This document shows positions 50,341 through 63,300 of a stretch of 64,000 bases of DNA, one piece after another (position 1 is the first letter of the stretch; each line of letters starts with the position of its first letter). The stretch comes from Prunella strophiata (Eukaryota; Chordata; Aves; Passeriformes; Prunellidae): positions 19,305,446 through 19,369,445 of the forward strand of contig JAZBQD010000033.1 of the NCBI GenBank assembly GCA_036583965.1, read 5' to 3'. The notes under the pieces are model-generated. The model saw only the letters and a list, made by a program, of their open reading frames with translations. It ran no database searches and was not told the origin of the DNA. The position numbers and the translations under genes were made by a program.

Positions 50341-50438
50341 ATTATGATATATGATATGATATGATATGATATATGATATGATACAATACGATATGATTGA
50401 TATGATATGATTTATATGATATGATTTATATGATATGA
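50341..50438. repeat. GATAT-type pentanucleotide satellite
   Basis: The array is built of ATGAT/GATAT steps (TGATATGATATGATA). It includes a degraded stretch ACAATACGATATG and two copies of ATGATTTATATGAT towards the right end. Confidence 0.93.
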
Positions 50439-51322
50439 GGGAAGGAGATTGTCCTCAGTGGTTTGCAATGGCCTGGCAGCCGATGCCAGCACAGGATAGT
50501 GCGACACTTGGTTGGAGAAGGGTCTGATAAGCAACACTTAGGTCACACTTAGAGCAACCTCCCTAAGCCCACAGGCTGGGTCATATTTCAGTGCTTAGAG
50601 GAGCACTGTGGACCACAAGGAGCCCTTTACAGCAGGCACCAAGCTGGAGATGTTGCAATGTGGTCAAATCCCAGAACAGCAGAGATAGAAACAAAACAAA
50701 CACAAACCACAACAACAACTTGTGTAATCAGATCATACAGAGGAGCTGGGAGCCAAGTCCCTAACTGGTGCTAACCAGCATAGCTCTTTCTACACTCAAT
50801 TTCTCCATTTTGGGTTCAGTTACTATCATTTAGTAGCTTTAAAGCTCTACCTTCCCATTTCAACATGCAGAAAGTCTATAAACTCTGGGCTACCAGCCTT
50901 AAACCCTGTTTTGTGAAAATCTCTGCTCAGTTGAAATCCACAGATGTCTTTTCCAAACATTTCCATCTCTTGCTGCTGTGGCTGCTGGGAGTAGAGTCTG
51001 TTTCTGACAGTGTTTTCACACCTGCTGCCCAGCACAGCCCTCCAGCTGAGATGGCACTGGTAGTTGAACTCAATCTGATGAGCACTCACAGCTTTGTGCC
51101 TTTCAGGAAGATAGTCCAAAGAGAAGCCAAGGAAAAAGGTGTCTTTTTTTTCTGTTCCCTGAAAGGGTGGTCAGAAAAATAAGAATATCGTCAAAAGGCA
51201 AAAATACATATATATGAGAAGAAAAGCAAATAAGAAAACACATCTGACTGCCCTGGAGCCAAACATTATTTAGCACCCTCAGCTTGCTCCCATAACCCAG
51301 GCAAGTGATATATTCTAGAATT

Positions 51323-51385
51323 ACGGAATCACAGAATGTTTAGGGTTGGAAGAGACCTTAAAGCCTATTGGCCCCAAATTCTCAA
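51323..51385 (-). mobile_element. CR1 LINE 3' tail fragment
   Basis: ACGGAATCACAGAATGTTTA, then GGGTTGGAAGAGACCTTAAA, is the reverse complement of the CR1 3' end. It is very short and minus strand. Confidence 0.8.
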
Positions 51386-53254
51386 TTCAAATCTTAATCA
51401 CAAGCAGCAGCGCCCATGAGCCTGTGCTTTCTCAACCATGCCTGGTGTAATGACAGCCTCTCACAGGCAGAGTGGCTGCTCCACCCCACACAAACTCAGC
51501 TGGGAGCCCCACTCACTCAAAGTGGCATGTTCCAAGGCAAGGAGAGGGATTTTGGCACATTTTCTCAGATGGGAAGCCTGAAGCTTGTAGCCCTCTGCCA
51601 GCACCATGTATAAGACATAATTTGCCCAATTACATTATGTCACTGGTGGAGAAAGGTGGGCTGATCTTGCAGACCTACAAAGCAATAAATGTCAGTTGCA
51701 GCAGCAATAGAGAGCAAGTGCATTGCAACAAGCAGCCCAAACCTTTCCCAAATGAGTGAAAATTCTCCCTGATTTACACCTTTATGAAAAATAATAGCAA
51801 GCTCATTAATGCTGGTAGTTTGCTTCTCTTTTCTTTTTTTCTCTTCTGTACAAGTAATATGGAAACAGAAGAAAGAGGATAATTTCTCTGGTACTGAAGT
51901 GCTTTCTGACTGCAATTATTTCTGGATTCCCCAAACCCAACAATTGCAGTTTGATCCCAGGAGAAAAATATGTAGTTTGCATTTTTAGGGGAAAAACTCC
52001 CCTCCGATTAATTTGTGCAGATTTGGATATAAATGACTTTCAGGCTCAGCATCCACCATGATGGCAAGTCTGGTTTGTGACTCCCAACTGTCTGTGGTCT
52101 CCAAGAATCATGGCAGCCTCTAGGAGTTCTCTCCAGTTGGATTTGCTTTGTTTGTGTCTGAGCTCAAAGGCAAAATATGTTATCTTTACCAGATGCCTTA
52201 TTTAGATGTGATTTGCATATGAGAGAAAAGCCTGAGAAATATCAATATTTTCATTTTAAACATGATTTCAGGATGTCTGTTGTGGTTTCATTCATGTGCT
52301 TTTTGGCTCTTACATGCATTTAGTTCACTCTTCTTTGACTGCACAAGCATATGGGTCTCATTAGCTTAATGACACACTTATTTATCCTTCATCCTTGCTG
52401 GCACTTATCTGCAGCACTGGGGCTGTTAGGTGAGCTGTGTTGATAATCACAATTATCCTCATCATAGCTAACCTGATCCCAAGGAGATTTTAGGTGATGA
52501 TCACCTTCATTTTGCTCTTTTCAGGTCAGACAATGCAGCACCTTTGTGCCAGGCAGAGGCTTTGGAGAGGGAAGGCATCGAGGACAGCTCAAGTGTTTCC
52601 TGAAGGTGCCTCAGGACTCGTGGCCTCCAGGTTTTCATGTTCTGGGTGGGTTGTCTTGGGTCCAATGAGGCTCCCAGAAACAAACGTCCCTCCTGCTGGA
52701 TGAGATTACATCCTGCTCCAGCAAATGGGCAAAGCCCAGAGAGGAGGGAGGAGCAGCTGGGAGTCCCCAGCTTAACACAGGCACCGTGTGTGCTGCTCAC
52801 TGTCCCAGGGGGTGTCACAGGTTCTTCCCTGGAGCCCAGGGCAACCCCCAGAGCACTTACTTTGTAAGTCCCATGGCCACCTTCAGCTTTGGTTTAAGCT
52901 CCATGACACTTTTCCCTTGCTGTCTCTGCAGGTTCCCTGATTCCCCTGAGTGAGTTCCACAGGATCATGGCTCTGACAGTGACAGAATAGCAGACATTTT
53001 ACCTCTTCCCTGAAGGAAAAGAGCTATAGATACATAAAATCATTAAATGACTAAGGCAGCTCCTGGGACCCATTAAAAAACTGTGTGCTTAGATAATGTT
53101 CAACAGCCTCAGAGCCCGCAGAGACAAGGTGAGAAAGGAAGAAGTGCTGCTTGGAAAAGCTACTGAGGAAACAAAGCAGCTGTCTGTGCTGAGGAAGTTC
53201 TGCCACACCCATTTAACACTCGAGGCTGAGCCCACAAGCCCAGGAAATACGTGG

Positions 53255-53640
53255 GTTGTTGTATTGCCCTAAACACTTCATTTAGTTGTTGTTTTGCACT
53301 GGGTTTTGGTATTTTGCACTAAATAGTATGTTTGTATCCTCATGGGATTCCCCCCTCCCCCAAAGCCCCAGTGGTGGTGGTCTCTTCCTGGTTTACTCCT
53401 CCCCTCGCCCCTCCCGCAGTTGTATCCCTTTGGCTGCGGTCCCCATTCCCCCAGGTTCAAAATCTCCCGCCATCAGGCAATTGGTCTCTTTTTCACCTGG
53501 GAAGTCACCTGGACCACCTGGTGGCTCCTATCTAGGAAATAAAATAGGACTTGTTCCTGAGAGGAAAAGAGTGCATTTCATCTTTGCTTTTGTCCTATGT
53601 AAGATTGATCAGGGCTAAGGTCCAGTGGGTAATTCACCAC
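53255..53640. mobile_element. Possible LTR-like segment
   Basis: The segment differs from its surroundings: pyrimidine-rich blocks (CCCCCCTCCCCCAAAGC, CTCCCCTCGCCCCTCC) are followed by GGTGGCTCC, an AATAAA signal at about 53540 and a T/G-rich tail. That order recalls a retroviral LTR. I can identify neither the ends nor a family, and no internal retroviral sequence is present, so this is weak. Confidence 0.2.
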
Positions 53641-53652
53641 TTACCAAGTCAG

Positions 53653-53850
53653 AGAGTCATAAAGTGTCCTGAGTGGGAAGGGACACACAAAAAATGTCAA
53701 GTCCAACTCCTGGCCCTGCACAGGACCCCCAAGATTCCCACCATGAGCCTGAGAGCATTGTCCAAACTCCCCTTGAACCCTGGCAGGCTTGGTGGCTGAG
53801 GTGTTGAGTGTTGTTCACAGCCTCAGACCTGTGCCACATTTGCAGGAACA
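53653..53850 (-). mobile_element. CR1 LINE 3' fragment
   Basis: AGAGTCATAAAGTGTCCTGA, GGGAAGGGACACACAAAAAA and GTCCAACTCCTGGCCCTGCA occur in order, followed by CATTGTCCAAACTCCCCTTG. This is a minus-strand CR1 of a different subfamily from the 32.6 kb copy. Confidence 0.85.
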
Positions 53851-54649
53851 CCGCCAGCGTGTCTCATTTTTCACCCTAATCCAGCTGATAAAAACAATAA
53901 AGCAGCTTTGACCTTCCATATAAATTGTTTACTTTGCTACTTCCATGGCTATTTGTACTTCTCCTCTCACCTGTCCTGCAGCCTGGGCGATGACTGATCT
54001 GGAGGCAGGACCCCTCCAACACCACCCTGCACCACCTGGCCCTCTGCTGCTGACACCTGGCTGGGGCTGCTGTCACAGCAAATCCCTGTGGTGGTAACAC
54101 CGTGGATGCATTAACACCCACCTGACATGCCAGAGATGAGAAAATTGTTGAAAACTGCAGCAACTGAATACCCTGGCTCATCAAGTGGTGCTGAACAGCC
54201 TTCCCCTCCACCTTCAGGTTTCACGCTGGAGTCTCTCACTTTATCTTTCTGTAGTTCCATTGCTGCTGAGGAGCTTTAACTGTGCAGCAGGTTGTAGTGA
54301 TGGAGAGTTGGTTTAAAAGCTCCACAAACCCCCTGCCACTGGGGCTTTCTAGCTTTTCCCCTGCCCTCATTGTGCCTCCCAAATTCCATCTGGTAAGCTG
54401 CCAAAATTATCTTCCGATTTAACGTCTGCTTTGTACATGACACACAAGAGCATAATTTCCATAAAAAAACAACTTTGCAGCATAAAGAGAAATAACACAG
54501 GAGAAGGATTAAATAGAAAACAGGTTGTGTTTCAAGAAATTGGTGCCGTGACAAAGAACCAGTAGCTCCCAAAAGCAGAGATACTTTCCTTTCAGATTTC
54601 TTCATATAGCCAGCAGGGATATCTATCATAAGTAACTCCACTAAAATAG

Positions 54650-54653
<4 letters not shown>

Positions 54654-54686
<33 letters not shown>
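54654..54686. repeat. A33 homopolymer
   Basis: Thirty-three consecutive A followed by GAAAGAAAAAAACC. It could be a retroposition tail or a simple repeat. The run is long enough for its length to be uncertain. Confidence 0.85.
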
Positions 54687-54688
<2 letters not shown>

Positions 54689-57600
54689 AAGAAAAAAACC
54701 ACACCCTCCAAATTAAAGTCTTCTATATGTTCTATATGCAAGGGCAAATAAAGATGATAAATTTTTACAGCAAAATTCACTCTGCTGCAGAAGGAATGTC
54801 CCTGGGGGCCAGGGATTACATGGTTTATCCAACCTGTCCCACTCCCTGTTCTCTCCTGCTTCTGCATCTCCCACATGAGAAGCTCCACTGGCTCAGGGTG
54901 CTCGAGCTCACAGGAGTCTGCAGTCCCATGGGAACTGGGCAATGCTCAGAGACCCATTTTCTCTTAGCTCAGAGAGGCAAAGCAGAGTTCTGAGCATTTC
55001 CTCACAGAGATCGCTGGGTTTGCACACATCCCTGCTTCCATCCTAGCTGGATCCCAAAGGCAGAAGCTCTCCACTTTTCCCAGGGGCCCCGTGGCAGACA
55101 GGCAGCTCCAGGCAGATCACAGGTGCTGTAGACCTCCAGCCTCCTGGGCATAGCAAGTCTTCTTTAGCTGATTTCCCCTCATTGCATACATGGCCCTTGC
55201 CATTTTTGTTGCTTTCCATGTCCATCTAGGGCTGTAATTAAATAGATACAAAGCACCTAAAAACTGGAGAAAGTCATGAAATATGATACAGTTCTGGCAG
55301 TGGGAATGCATGCTGAGCTCAGAGCAGCCTCTCCATGGGGTCCCTTCTTCTGTCATTTACCAATTCCACACCATCTTAATAGATGACCTTAAAATGCAGG
55401 GGAGAGCTTCAACCATCCAGAAGAATAATCTAATAAAGCAGTTGGTTGCTGACATGGCCCCAACTTCTCTCAGTTCTGAAGTGTTGTGCACAGCTATCAG
55501 TTTCACAGGAGCTGGGACACGAGCAGTAAAGCAGTGGGTAGCATCATTATGGACCAACATAGAGAAGAGAGGAAATGAGGCTCACTTGACATTCTGTTTG
55601 TGCTTCTGGCATGGCAGTAAGAAATGCAGTGAAAGTGCCAGGGCAGCTCTAAGCCTGGAAAAGAGGAATGGCAGGAACTAAAAACCAGAGGTAGTGACTC
55701 TGCAGTGCCAATGCCATCAGTGCTATGACCCCCTTCTCTGCAAACTCAGGCAAGGTTAGCAGTAGTTTTAGTTAGAGATGGAATGCCAAAAAGAGCATTA
55801 AATTGATCTGCTGTGACACCAGAGGATCCTGCCTAGGAGTGAGGCAATGTGAGCACTAACAATGAGATGTTGCAGGTGGGGGCTGGTGAAACATGCACGT
55901 GTGCAGCCTGCAGTGTGAAATGTGTGAGCACAGCCAGGCTCCCCCTCCCCAGCAGCCCCACCTGGGGTTCTCCCTCCCCTCCTGCCCCAGAGCTGTCTGG
56001 CCAAGGGCGTGTCTGACATGACAGTTTAACCTGAGCAAGCTGTTCTGTATCTCTTTAACACACTATGGCCCAATATTAGGAAATGTTCCCTTAATATTTG
56101 GAGAATTAATGACACATGAGTAATGCAGCAGCCTGATCCAAGAAATGTTCCAGTATACTCTCATATTATCAAGTTTTTCCAAACACTTAATTTCACGAGT
56201 ACCCACAGAATACTGGAGGTGCCTGGTGCCCATCTGAGGAAGCAGTGGCTGTGACTGGAGCAGCTGAGGCTGTCCTGGTCCCTGCAGGCTCACCTGGAGT
56301 GTGACAGAGAGGATCCTCACCAGGCATCTGTGACACACACACCCCCACTCATGGGAGGCTGCACGGCTCCTAAAACTCACTCACACAAGTTATTTGTGTT
56401 GATTTAGAATTTGCAACAAAACTTTTCCAAGAGAACTTCCACAGCACATTGACACCATCTCTGCAGCAGCATCTCCAGGCACTGCCTGTGCAGTACAGCT
56501 CTGCCTGGGGACCTCCAGCCCTGCTTCCTTCTGCTCTGTCAAACCACAGGATTCCTTCTAACTCAAACCCTCCTTCTAATCGGAATTCCTCGGACTTGAA
56601 GAGGTTTTGGAACTCAGACGATCTTAGGGGGTTACTTAACGAATTGCATGTTTTGTCTTGCTCCTGCTGGTTTTTGGTAAGATGACACTCACCAGGCTGC
56701 CTCACTCACAGTGTCTGTCAGCTGGGCACCTCCACCAAGGTGTTCATGTGGTTGTGTCACAGTGCAGGCAGCTTCCACACAGCTGGAGGATGGCAGCAGG
56801 TACCTGAATTTTAGGGTCTGCTGTGCTTTCTTGCTGAATTAACCAGAAAAAAAGACCATTACTTGCCAGTGACTGAACACTCATCTGCATTTCCCTCTCC
56901 CTTCACAATCATTAGTGTGGGGTCAGTAATTACTGACATTCTAGGCTGAGGACACACACATGAATTTGTATTGGTATTTCCAAAATAATGGGTAAATTTG
57001 GGACTTTTCAAAAGTATTTGTGATTTTCTAAGAAGTCTTTCATGCAATACTTACCCTGCCACTGCCCAGCCATGGTGGTGGAAGACACAAAGCTGGGGCT
57101 GCACAGCACCTGATCCCACAAGGCCCATTGTGCACAGAGCCTTCGTTTCAGCTCTAAACCCCTGTCAGCGATGGCTTTTTCTCAGTGCAGTTCCAGTTGG
57201 ACACTGGGAAGCTGGCTTTCTGGGGTTTCATAACGCCCTGGGAATCTATAGGAAATGATAATGTATGCTCAGTTCACAGGCGGATTTTTTCCTTTTTATA
57301 TATTGCTAGGAGTACAGAGTCAAATCTGGGATCTGAAAGCCAAGCTGGATTCCTTCCTGGACATCCCGTAGCTGCACAGATCTGTAGAAAAAACCTTCCC
57401 TAAGCCTTTCTGCCTAATGAAAACCATCCCAAGCTCTGCCTCCTGAAGTTCTTGGGGCTGAATTGTTGGGAGGGAGGAGAGGACAGGGCAAGGGCAGGGC
57501 AGCCAGCAGGTTCTGGAATTGCACCTTCACCAATGGGCACCTTCAGAAACTAGTCAGGGCTTTAAATAAACTTAAATATTTTTAATACATGTTCATTTCA

Positions 57601-60600
57601 GCAATGAAAATCAAAAACTATTTCACACGGAAATTCAGGTGATGATTAGAATTGCAGCATCACTGTTAGGTTTTCCACAGTTATTTAGACTGACTGGATA
57701 AAAGGCAAAAACTTTGACAGAGCAAAACCAAATGCTTTGTTTGGTTGTCTCATTTCCCTGCTTTAGCCCCAGTCTCACTTTCCAGCCTTTGCACCACACC
57801 CCAAGGATTTTATTTCAGAGGCTGATCTGAATTTTTGGGTTTTCTCTAATTCTACTTAAGTTCCTATAGTAAGTCTCTCAGACATTTATCATCCTCAGCC
57901 TCAGCCCTCTCTTCTCGACCCTTTCTAGGCTTTTAATGTATAAAATCCTCTTTCAAGTGCTTGCTGCTTAACAAAGGTAAATGCTATGGCTCTGCTTCCA
58001 TCCACCCTACTCCAGCTGCCAGGCTGTCAGAGCAGTAAATACTCAAATATTTTGCTTGGCAGTCCTGGCTGCAGTAAGAACATTGTTTTGTAAACTGAAT
58101 TTAATGCCCAGAGAAATGAGTTCCTGTTTATAATGCAATATACAGTACACAGGAATGCATGCTCAAATTTCTCTACCTGTTATGGAAAGAAAACTGCTAT
58201 AAAAATCCATACAAATATTAAATCAATGTATGAGCTGGAGGCATTGCTCCTGGAAGATGAGGGACAGGCTGATAGCTGCAGTTTGAATATGCACATGTGA
58301 AAATTACACCTCATTGTAATCATAACTAAGGAGATGAGATTATCCAAAGAGATCCCTGAAGTGCAAAACAAACTTACCCTTTTTTTACTGTAAGATAGAG
58401 ATGACAAGTCAGTAAACAGTTGGATTTTAAAGAGCTGTGCCAAAAAAATGCTGAAGCTGCTGTTGTACCCTTGACAGGCAGAAATGACCACGTCAACATT
58501 TCCCATAAATCCTTATGTGGTGTGAAAAATAAATGTGGTTTATCCAGCTCCTGGAGAGCTACAGAGAAAATTGTTCCACCTCTCTCCCAGAGCAGCTCGC
58601 TGTGCTGTTGTGCAATGGAAAGACATTCCAGCACCATGTCAGCTTGGGACTGGATTTCAAAAATGCTGGAGCCTTCCTTCATGGTTCATGCTGCTGCTAT
58701 ACAAGAACACCAGTGGGGTTTCACAAGAGGCAGTAGTGGCCTTCTTGCCTATCCTTAGTTGTAACCAGTCACAAAGAGTCACAAGGCCAATTTAGAGTGG
58801 AAGGCAGTTTAGCAAACAGACAACAACCCACAAAAGTAAATAAATAAATAATCCCCAACACTTTTTCACTCATCCGTAAGTGTCTCTACCTTGTACTTGA
58901 CCAGAATACTCACGCCTTCAATAAAGTCCAGGGCTATCAGGTCTAGTTCTTATTTCCAAGGAACCAGCTATCTGCAAGATCTCAGCAATCAGGCTGCTGC
59001 TTGGAGCAAACTGGAGAGGAGAGGCTGTTGTGAGGCAGAGAACAGGCTGTGGCAGTCAATTCAATCATCTCATTCCCAGAGCTACTCCTGCCATCCCACC
59101 AGCGCCCCGTGCTCCTCACCCTGACTTTCCCCAGCTGAGCAGGACTGTTCTGGGACCCCTTCCAGCCCCCAGGAGAGTTCATTCAGTCCCTCCTTTCCCC
59201 CAAAACAATCCCTCTCCTCCCCTCTGTGCCCGTCAGCTCATTCCCCTCCAGCAGCACACACGTTGTTCCCCACACCATCCCTGGCTGCAGGCAGGGAACA
59301 TATCCCTTAGATCTCTTCCTGCTCCCAGCTCTTGCCCTGGGGAGGCTGCTGTGACCTCATTATACATGCAGCATCTTGGCCTTCAGTTTTGCACCTCTTC
59401 TTCCTCACTGCTCAGTTCCTCAGAGAAATTCTGCATGGCCAACTTATCAAAACAAGCACTTTTAAATGTGTTTTGGGCACTCAGGGCATTCAGCCTCATG
59501 TCTCCCTGCAAATCCTGGGCACACTCAACTTCCCATCTTTTCCTTGCTGCAGGTTGACTGCACGGTGCCCATACAAGCTGGACTGCACTGTGGGCAGTAC
59601 TGGGACAGCACAGCCACCACTGTCACTGCTGGCAGCTGAGGCAGCCCTAGAAATGATGAGAGTATCCTCGTGCAGCCTGAGGAAATGTTCTGCAGCCACC
59701 AATGATTTAATCCAGCTCGTCTGAGGGTCTTGGAGCTTGGCTTTGTGTGTTTCTCCATATGGTGTGTGGAGGAGTACAGAGCAGTGTGATCATCCAGCTG
59801 GTTCTGGAGCCACAGAACATTCTGCAGGCAGGAGGAAGCTGGAGCCCTGCATACAGCAGGCTCAGAAATTCTCCTTTATCACACTCACATTCCCTGCTAA
59901 CAGCAGAGGCATTTCTGACACAGCAGTGGCCAACTGGCAGGCACACACAGAGATCAAAGGCTTTCCTGTGGTCCCTGGCTCTCCAGCAGATTGCTCTCCG
60001 TAGGTCAGGCCAGAGCTTTGTGCTGTGAATTGTGTGACCCCCATGAACCTGCTGAATCAGGGCCAAAGAAGTGTTTGTCCCATCCTTGCATCTGTAAAGC
60101 CTACAAAGAGCAAAGCTACTTTTCATTAATTGCTAACTATTCCTCTTAGCAAGCCAGTTTGCCTCCCACTTTCATTCACTTTGAAACAAAACCTATCAAG
60201 AGCCCTCTTAGTCCAGCACTACAATGGGCTGATAGTATATCCCTAGTTTGTCTTCCAAATTTCCATACAAGCTTTCAGATGTTGGCTTGTAACAACTCAT
60301 CCAGCCTTTCATCTGTTGAAACTTCTGACTGGTTTTTGTCACAGCCTGATATGTCCATCTGTGAAGATGTTTCTAATACAAAACTCAAACTTCCTTTTTC
60401 CTTAATGTCGAGCTAATTTGCCTTTCTACTTTACGTAATTAATTTCCTCTCACTCGTGTTTACAAATTTTAAATATTTGTTCTGTTTCAGTCATCGTCTA
60501 AGCACCCAATTTGCCTTTAGTGAGAGTGGGAAGCAGCACAGCCATTGCCTTGTTGCTTGGGAAACTCATCCAAGAGTTGTCATCATCAAATGAATGTGTC

Positions 60601-61751
60601 AGCAAGGTGCTCTGGCAGGCACTACCCAAAAATAACAAGATTGCAGCAGACCCACAGCACATGTCTGAAATTCACCCCTCCTCTTCTCAGGTGTGAAGAA
60701 CCTCCCTTCTCCCAGCAACTTGAGTTTAAGTTTTGATTGTGATTTAATTAATTTCGGATGAATATTCCTATTTTAACTTATAAAAACCCTAGCAGGAAAA
60801 AAAAAAATTAATGAATTACTGCAAATCCTGAGCCCCCAGTAAAGCACCCAGTAAATGTGGCTCCCCAAGGTGAAAGGTTGGCAGAGCCAACTCTCAGCCC
60901 TTTCTGGGCAGCTGGCTGCTCTTTTCCCTGGTTTGTCAATCCCAGAAAAGGTCTTTTAAAAAGCAGTGACCCAGGATAAACTTGTAATTAGAAATGCTGT
61001 CTGTTTATGAAATGTTATTTGATATTCCTGAGACACAGACTCAGAATAACCTCTTTTTTAAACACCTATTGATTTTGTCAGTGACTTGAACATTGGCCTA
61101 GCAATAGAATTTGTGTCTCATAGGTGATATTATATCAGGGTCCATCAGTAGGAGCAAAAACCTCTCCAGATTTTTCAAGACAGTTGTAAAGAGAAGTTTT
61201 GCAGTACGTTCATTAAATGATTGAAGCAATCCAAGTTGGAAATAACATACCACATAGAACATAATTACATAGAGAACACATTAAAACTTTGATGCAAAAC
61301 CAGCATCACTACATAAGCCCAAATCAACACAGCAGTTTGTAAGAGCACACTGGTGTACATGTGCATCAGTCTAACCTGTAAAACTCTGGGGAGAAAAAGG
61401 CACTGGATGGTATTTCGTCCCTAGCCACTACCTTTGGGCAATATTCCATGTTCCTGTTAAGTTTTGCATCAGATATATTGTACCTAGGGAATGAGAAAGA
61501 TGTAAGAAAAAAATCTTGAGGATTAAAAAAAAAAAAAATTATGTATTTTTTTTTGAGTTAGTAGTTCAGGAAATGCCTTCAGGAGCTCAACTTCAGTTCT
61601 GTGGTACAACACTGGAAGTTCATGCAGCCAACACTCCATGGAGCCCCAAGTGATGTTAGAGAGCCCAAGACAGCACTTACCAGGCAAAAGTGGATTTGGC
61701 CTTTCTGCTGTATTAATTTTCTTCATTTCCTTTCTATTTTCCCCCTCATAG

Positions 61752-61967
61752 ACATGGGATCCTCTTGGCTGACCTCCCCCTGCCCCAGGGCACACAGGAG
61801 CTGCCCTGTGACCATCAATCAGCCCCTTCAGCCTGGAGCTGCAGACCACGAGGTGCTGCAGCTGTGGTGGCAGGAGCACGAGGCTGCTCTGGACAAGAAA
61901 GCACAGGGGAATCTCTTTATCTATGGATATCAGCAACCAGCTCTGCTGCAGGCTGACAACCTGGGAG
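61752..61967 (+). other. Exon-like open segment, unidentified
   Basis: A good 3' splice site (TTTTCCCCCTCATAG, AG at 61750-61751) precedes 216 bases with one fully open frame and a plausible donor (GAG/GTGAGG at 61968). The 216-base length is divisible by three and both ends would be phase 1. The encoded peptide contains LQLWWQEHEAALDKKAQGNL and LFIYGYQQPALLQADN. I do not recognise it as any family, and the frame stays open past the donor to 62167. It might be a coding exon, a lncRNA exon or chance. The GC content is higher than in its surroundings. Confidence 0.25.
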
Positions 61968-62179
61968 GTGAGGTTGGCTCCAGGCAAGTCCAGCCAAACA
62001 GCAGAAATGAGCAGGAGGGTATTTCACAAGGAGCCACTGATGTTGCAGTGTTCATCCTGATGATTGCAAGGCCAAGAGAGGTTTCCCTGCAAGTTGTTTT
62101 GGGTGCTGGGGTTCTCAGAGCTGCCAGGGAGCTGTTGCAGCAACAAAACATCAATGCATATGGATAAACCTTGGGATGA

Positions 62180-62300
62180 ATCATAGAATCATGGAGTGGT
62201 TTGGATGGGAAGGGACCTGAAAGTTCATCTCATTCCACCCCTACCATGGGCAGGGACCCCTCCCACTACCTCAGGGTGCTCCAAGCCCTTTAAGGGACGA
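62180..62300 (-). mobile_element. CR1 LINE 3' fragment
   Basis: ATCATAGAATCATGGAGTGG, GGGAAGGGACCTGAAAGTTC and CAGGGTGCTCCAAGCCCTTT occur in order on the plus strand, indicating a minus-strand CR1 tail truncated near 62300. Confidence 0.87.
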
Positions 62301-62518
62301 TGCTCAACTGCTCTCTGCTCCTGCTCACTATGGGTGTAAGACAAGGTTTGTTCTTTAATGGGACTGTTGCTTCTTTTCCAAGTCAAACTAATTAAACTGA
62401 ATGCAGATTATACTGGAGGCATATGGGTTTGGGTTGTTTTGTGGATGATATTTAACCCTTTTCTTTCTCACCTACCTCTACCATAGCATTGCTGTGTCAC
62501 ACCAGATCAGAGCTTTCA

Positions 62519-62537
62519 CCCCCCCCCCCCCCCCCCC
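62519..62537. repeat. C19 homopolymer
   Basis: Nineteen consecutive C (G on the minus strand). Length uncertain, as for other homopolymers. Confidence 0.85.
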
Positions 62538-62937
62538 ACTCTTTATCCACCTTTGAAGTGGTTGTGATGCTGCAGCTCTCCCCAGAACAAAGGCATTCTC
62601 ATCCCCTGACACACTGCACTGCCAAGGAATTTCATCTCCCAGATAGACTGCAAAGGGAAGAATCACCACAGACTACGTGCAATTTATGGTTTCATTAATT
62701 CCTGCCACCAAACACACTGACAGGCCTTTTTCAGCAAGGAATGCATGATCAATTAGTCACAGGAATAATAATGAGGGAGTAGACTCTTGAAATGAAAAGG
62801 GGATTATTCCTGCTTAAATATCAAAATGATGCTGGCTCCTCTTTGGATGATTAGGTGGAGAATTTATAGGAGATAATGTTAAATGCTCAAAGGTTTCCCA
62901 CTTAATTGTGGGAAAAGTGGTAATGGGTGCTTTGGTG

Positions 62938-63300
62938 GTGATATAAACAAATACTACAAATTAATAATTAAAGAAATTTATTAAACAATCAAAGTAACAA
63001 TTTGGAAAAAGCCTCAAGCAATTTGACTCTGAGCCAGGCAATCAGAGTCGGGGGAACCCAGGATTTGGTCTCTACCACATCAGAAGTCCCTCTGGGTCTC
63101 CCAATATTGTTTCCAAAAGGTTCGTTTTTATACAGTCATTTGGGCTTTGCAAGAGGTTTCTCTTTAGCATATTATCACAGTTTGTTTTTTTTCTCAGTGC
63201 CACATTTCTCTGAACTGGTGAATAATTGTTGAAATCCTGTCAGGTGAAAATCTTCCAATCCTGTCAGGTGAAAATCTTCCAAGATAAACGTCTGGCATTG
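62938..63300 (-). mobile_element. Possible solo LTR of an endogenous retrovirus (minus strand)
   Basis: Read on the minus strand, the segment contains CCCAGAGGGACTTCTGATG, CTGGGTTCCCCCGACTCTG and then an AATAAA signal (plus-strand TTTATT at 62977-62982) followed by an AT-rich tail. That is an LTR-like order of U3/R, poly(A) signal and U5. A possible TG boundary lies at 62938; the other end is not found. No gag, pol or env sequence is visible. Low confidence without a repeat-library comparison. Confidence 0.3.
63233..63280. repeat. 24-bp perfect tandem duplication
   Basis: Two identical 24-bp units (AATCCTGTCAGG followed by TGAAAATCTTCC) are directly adjacent, inside the possible LTR. Such short tandem duplications are common in the U3 part of LTRs. 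Confidence 0.95.
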
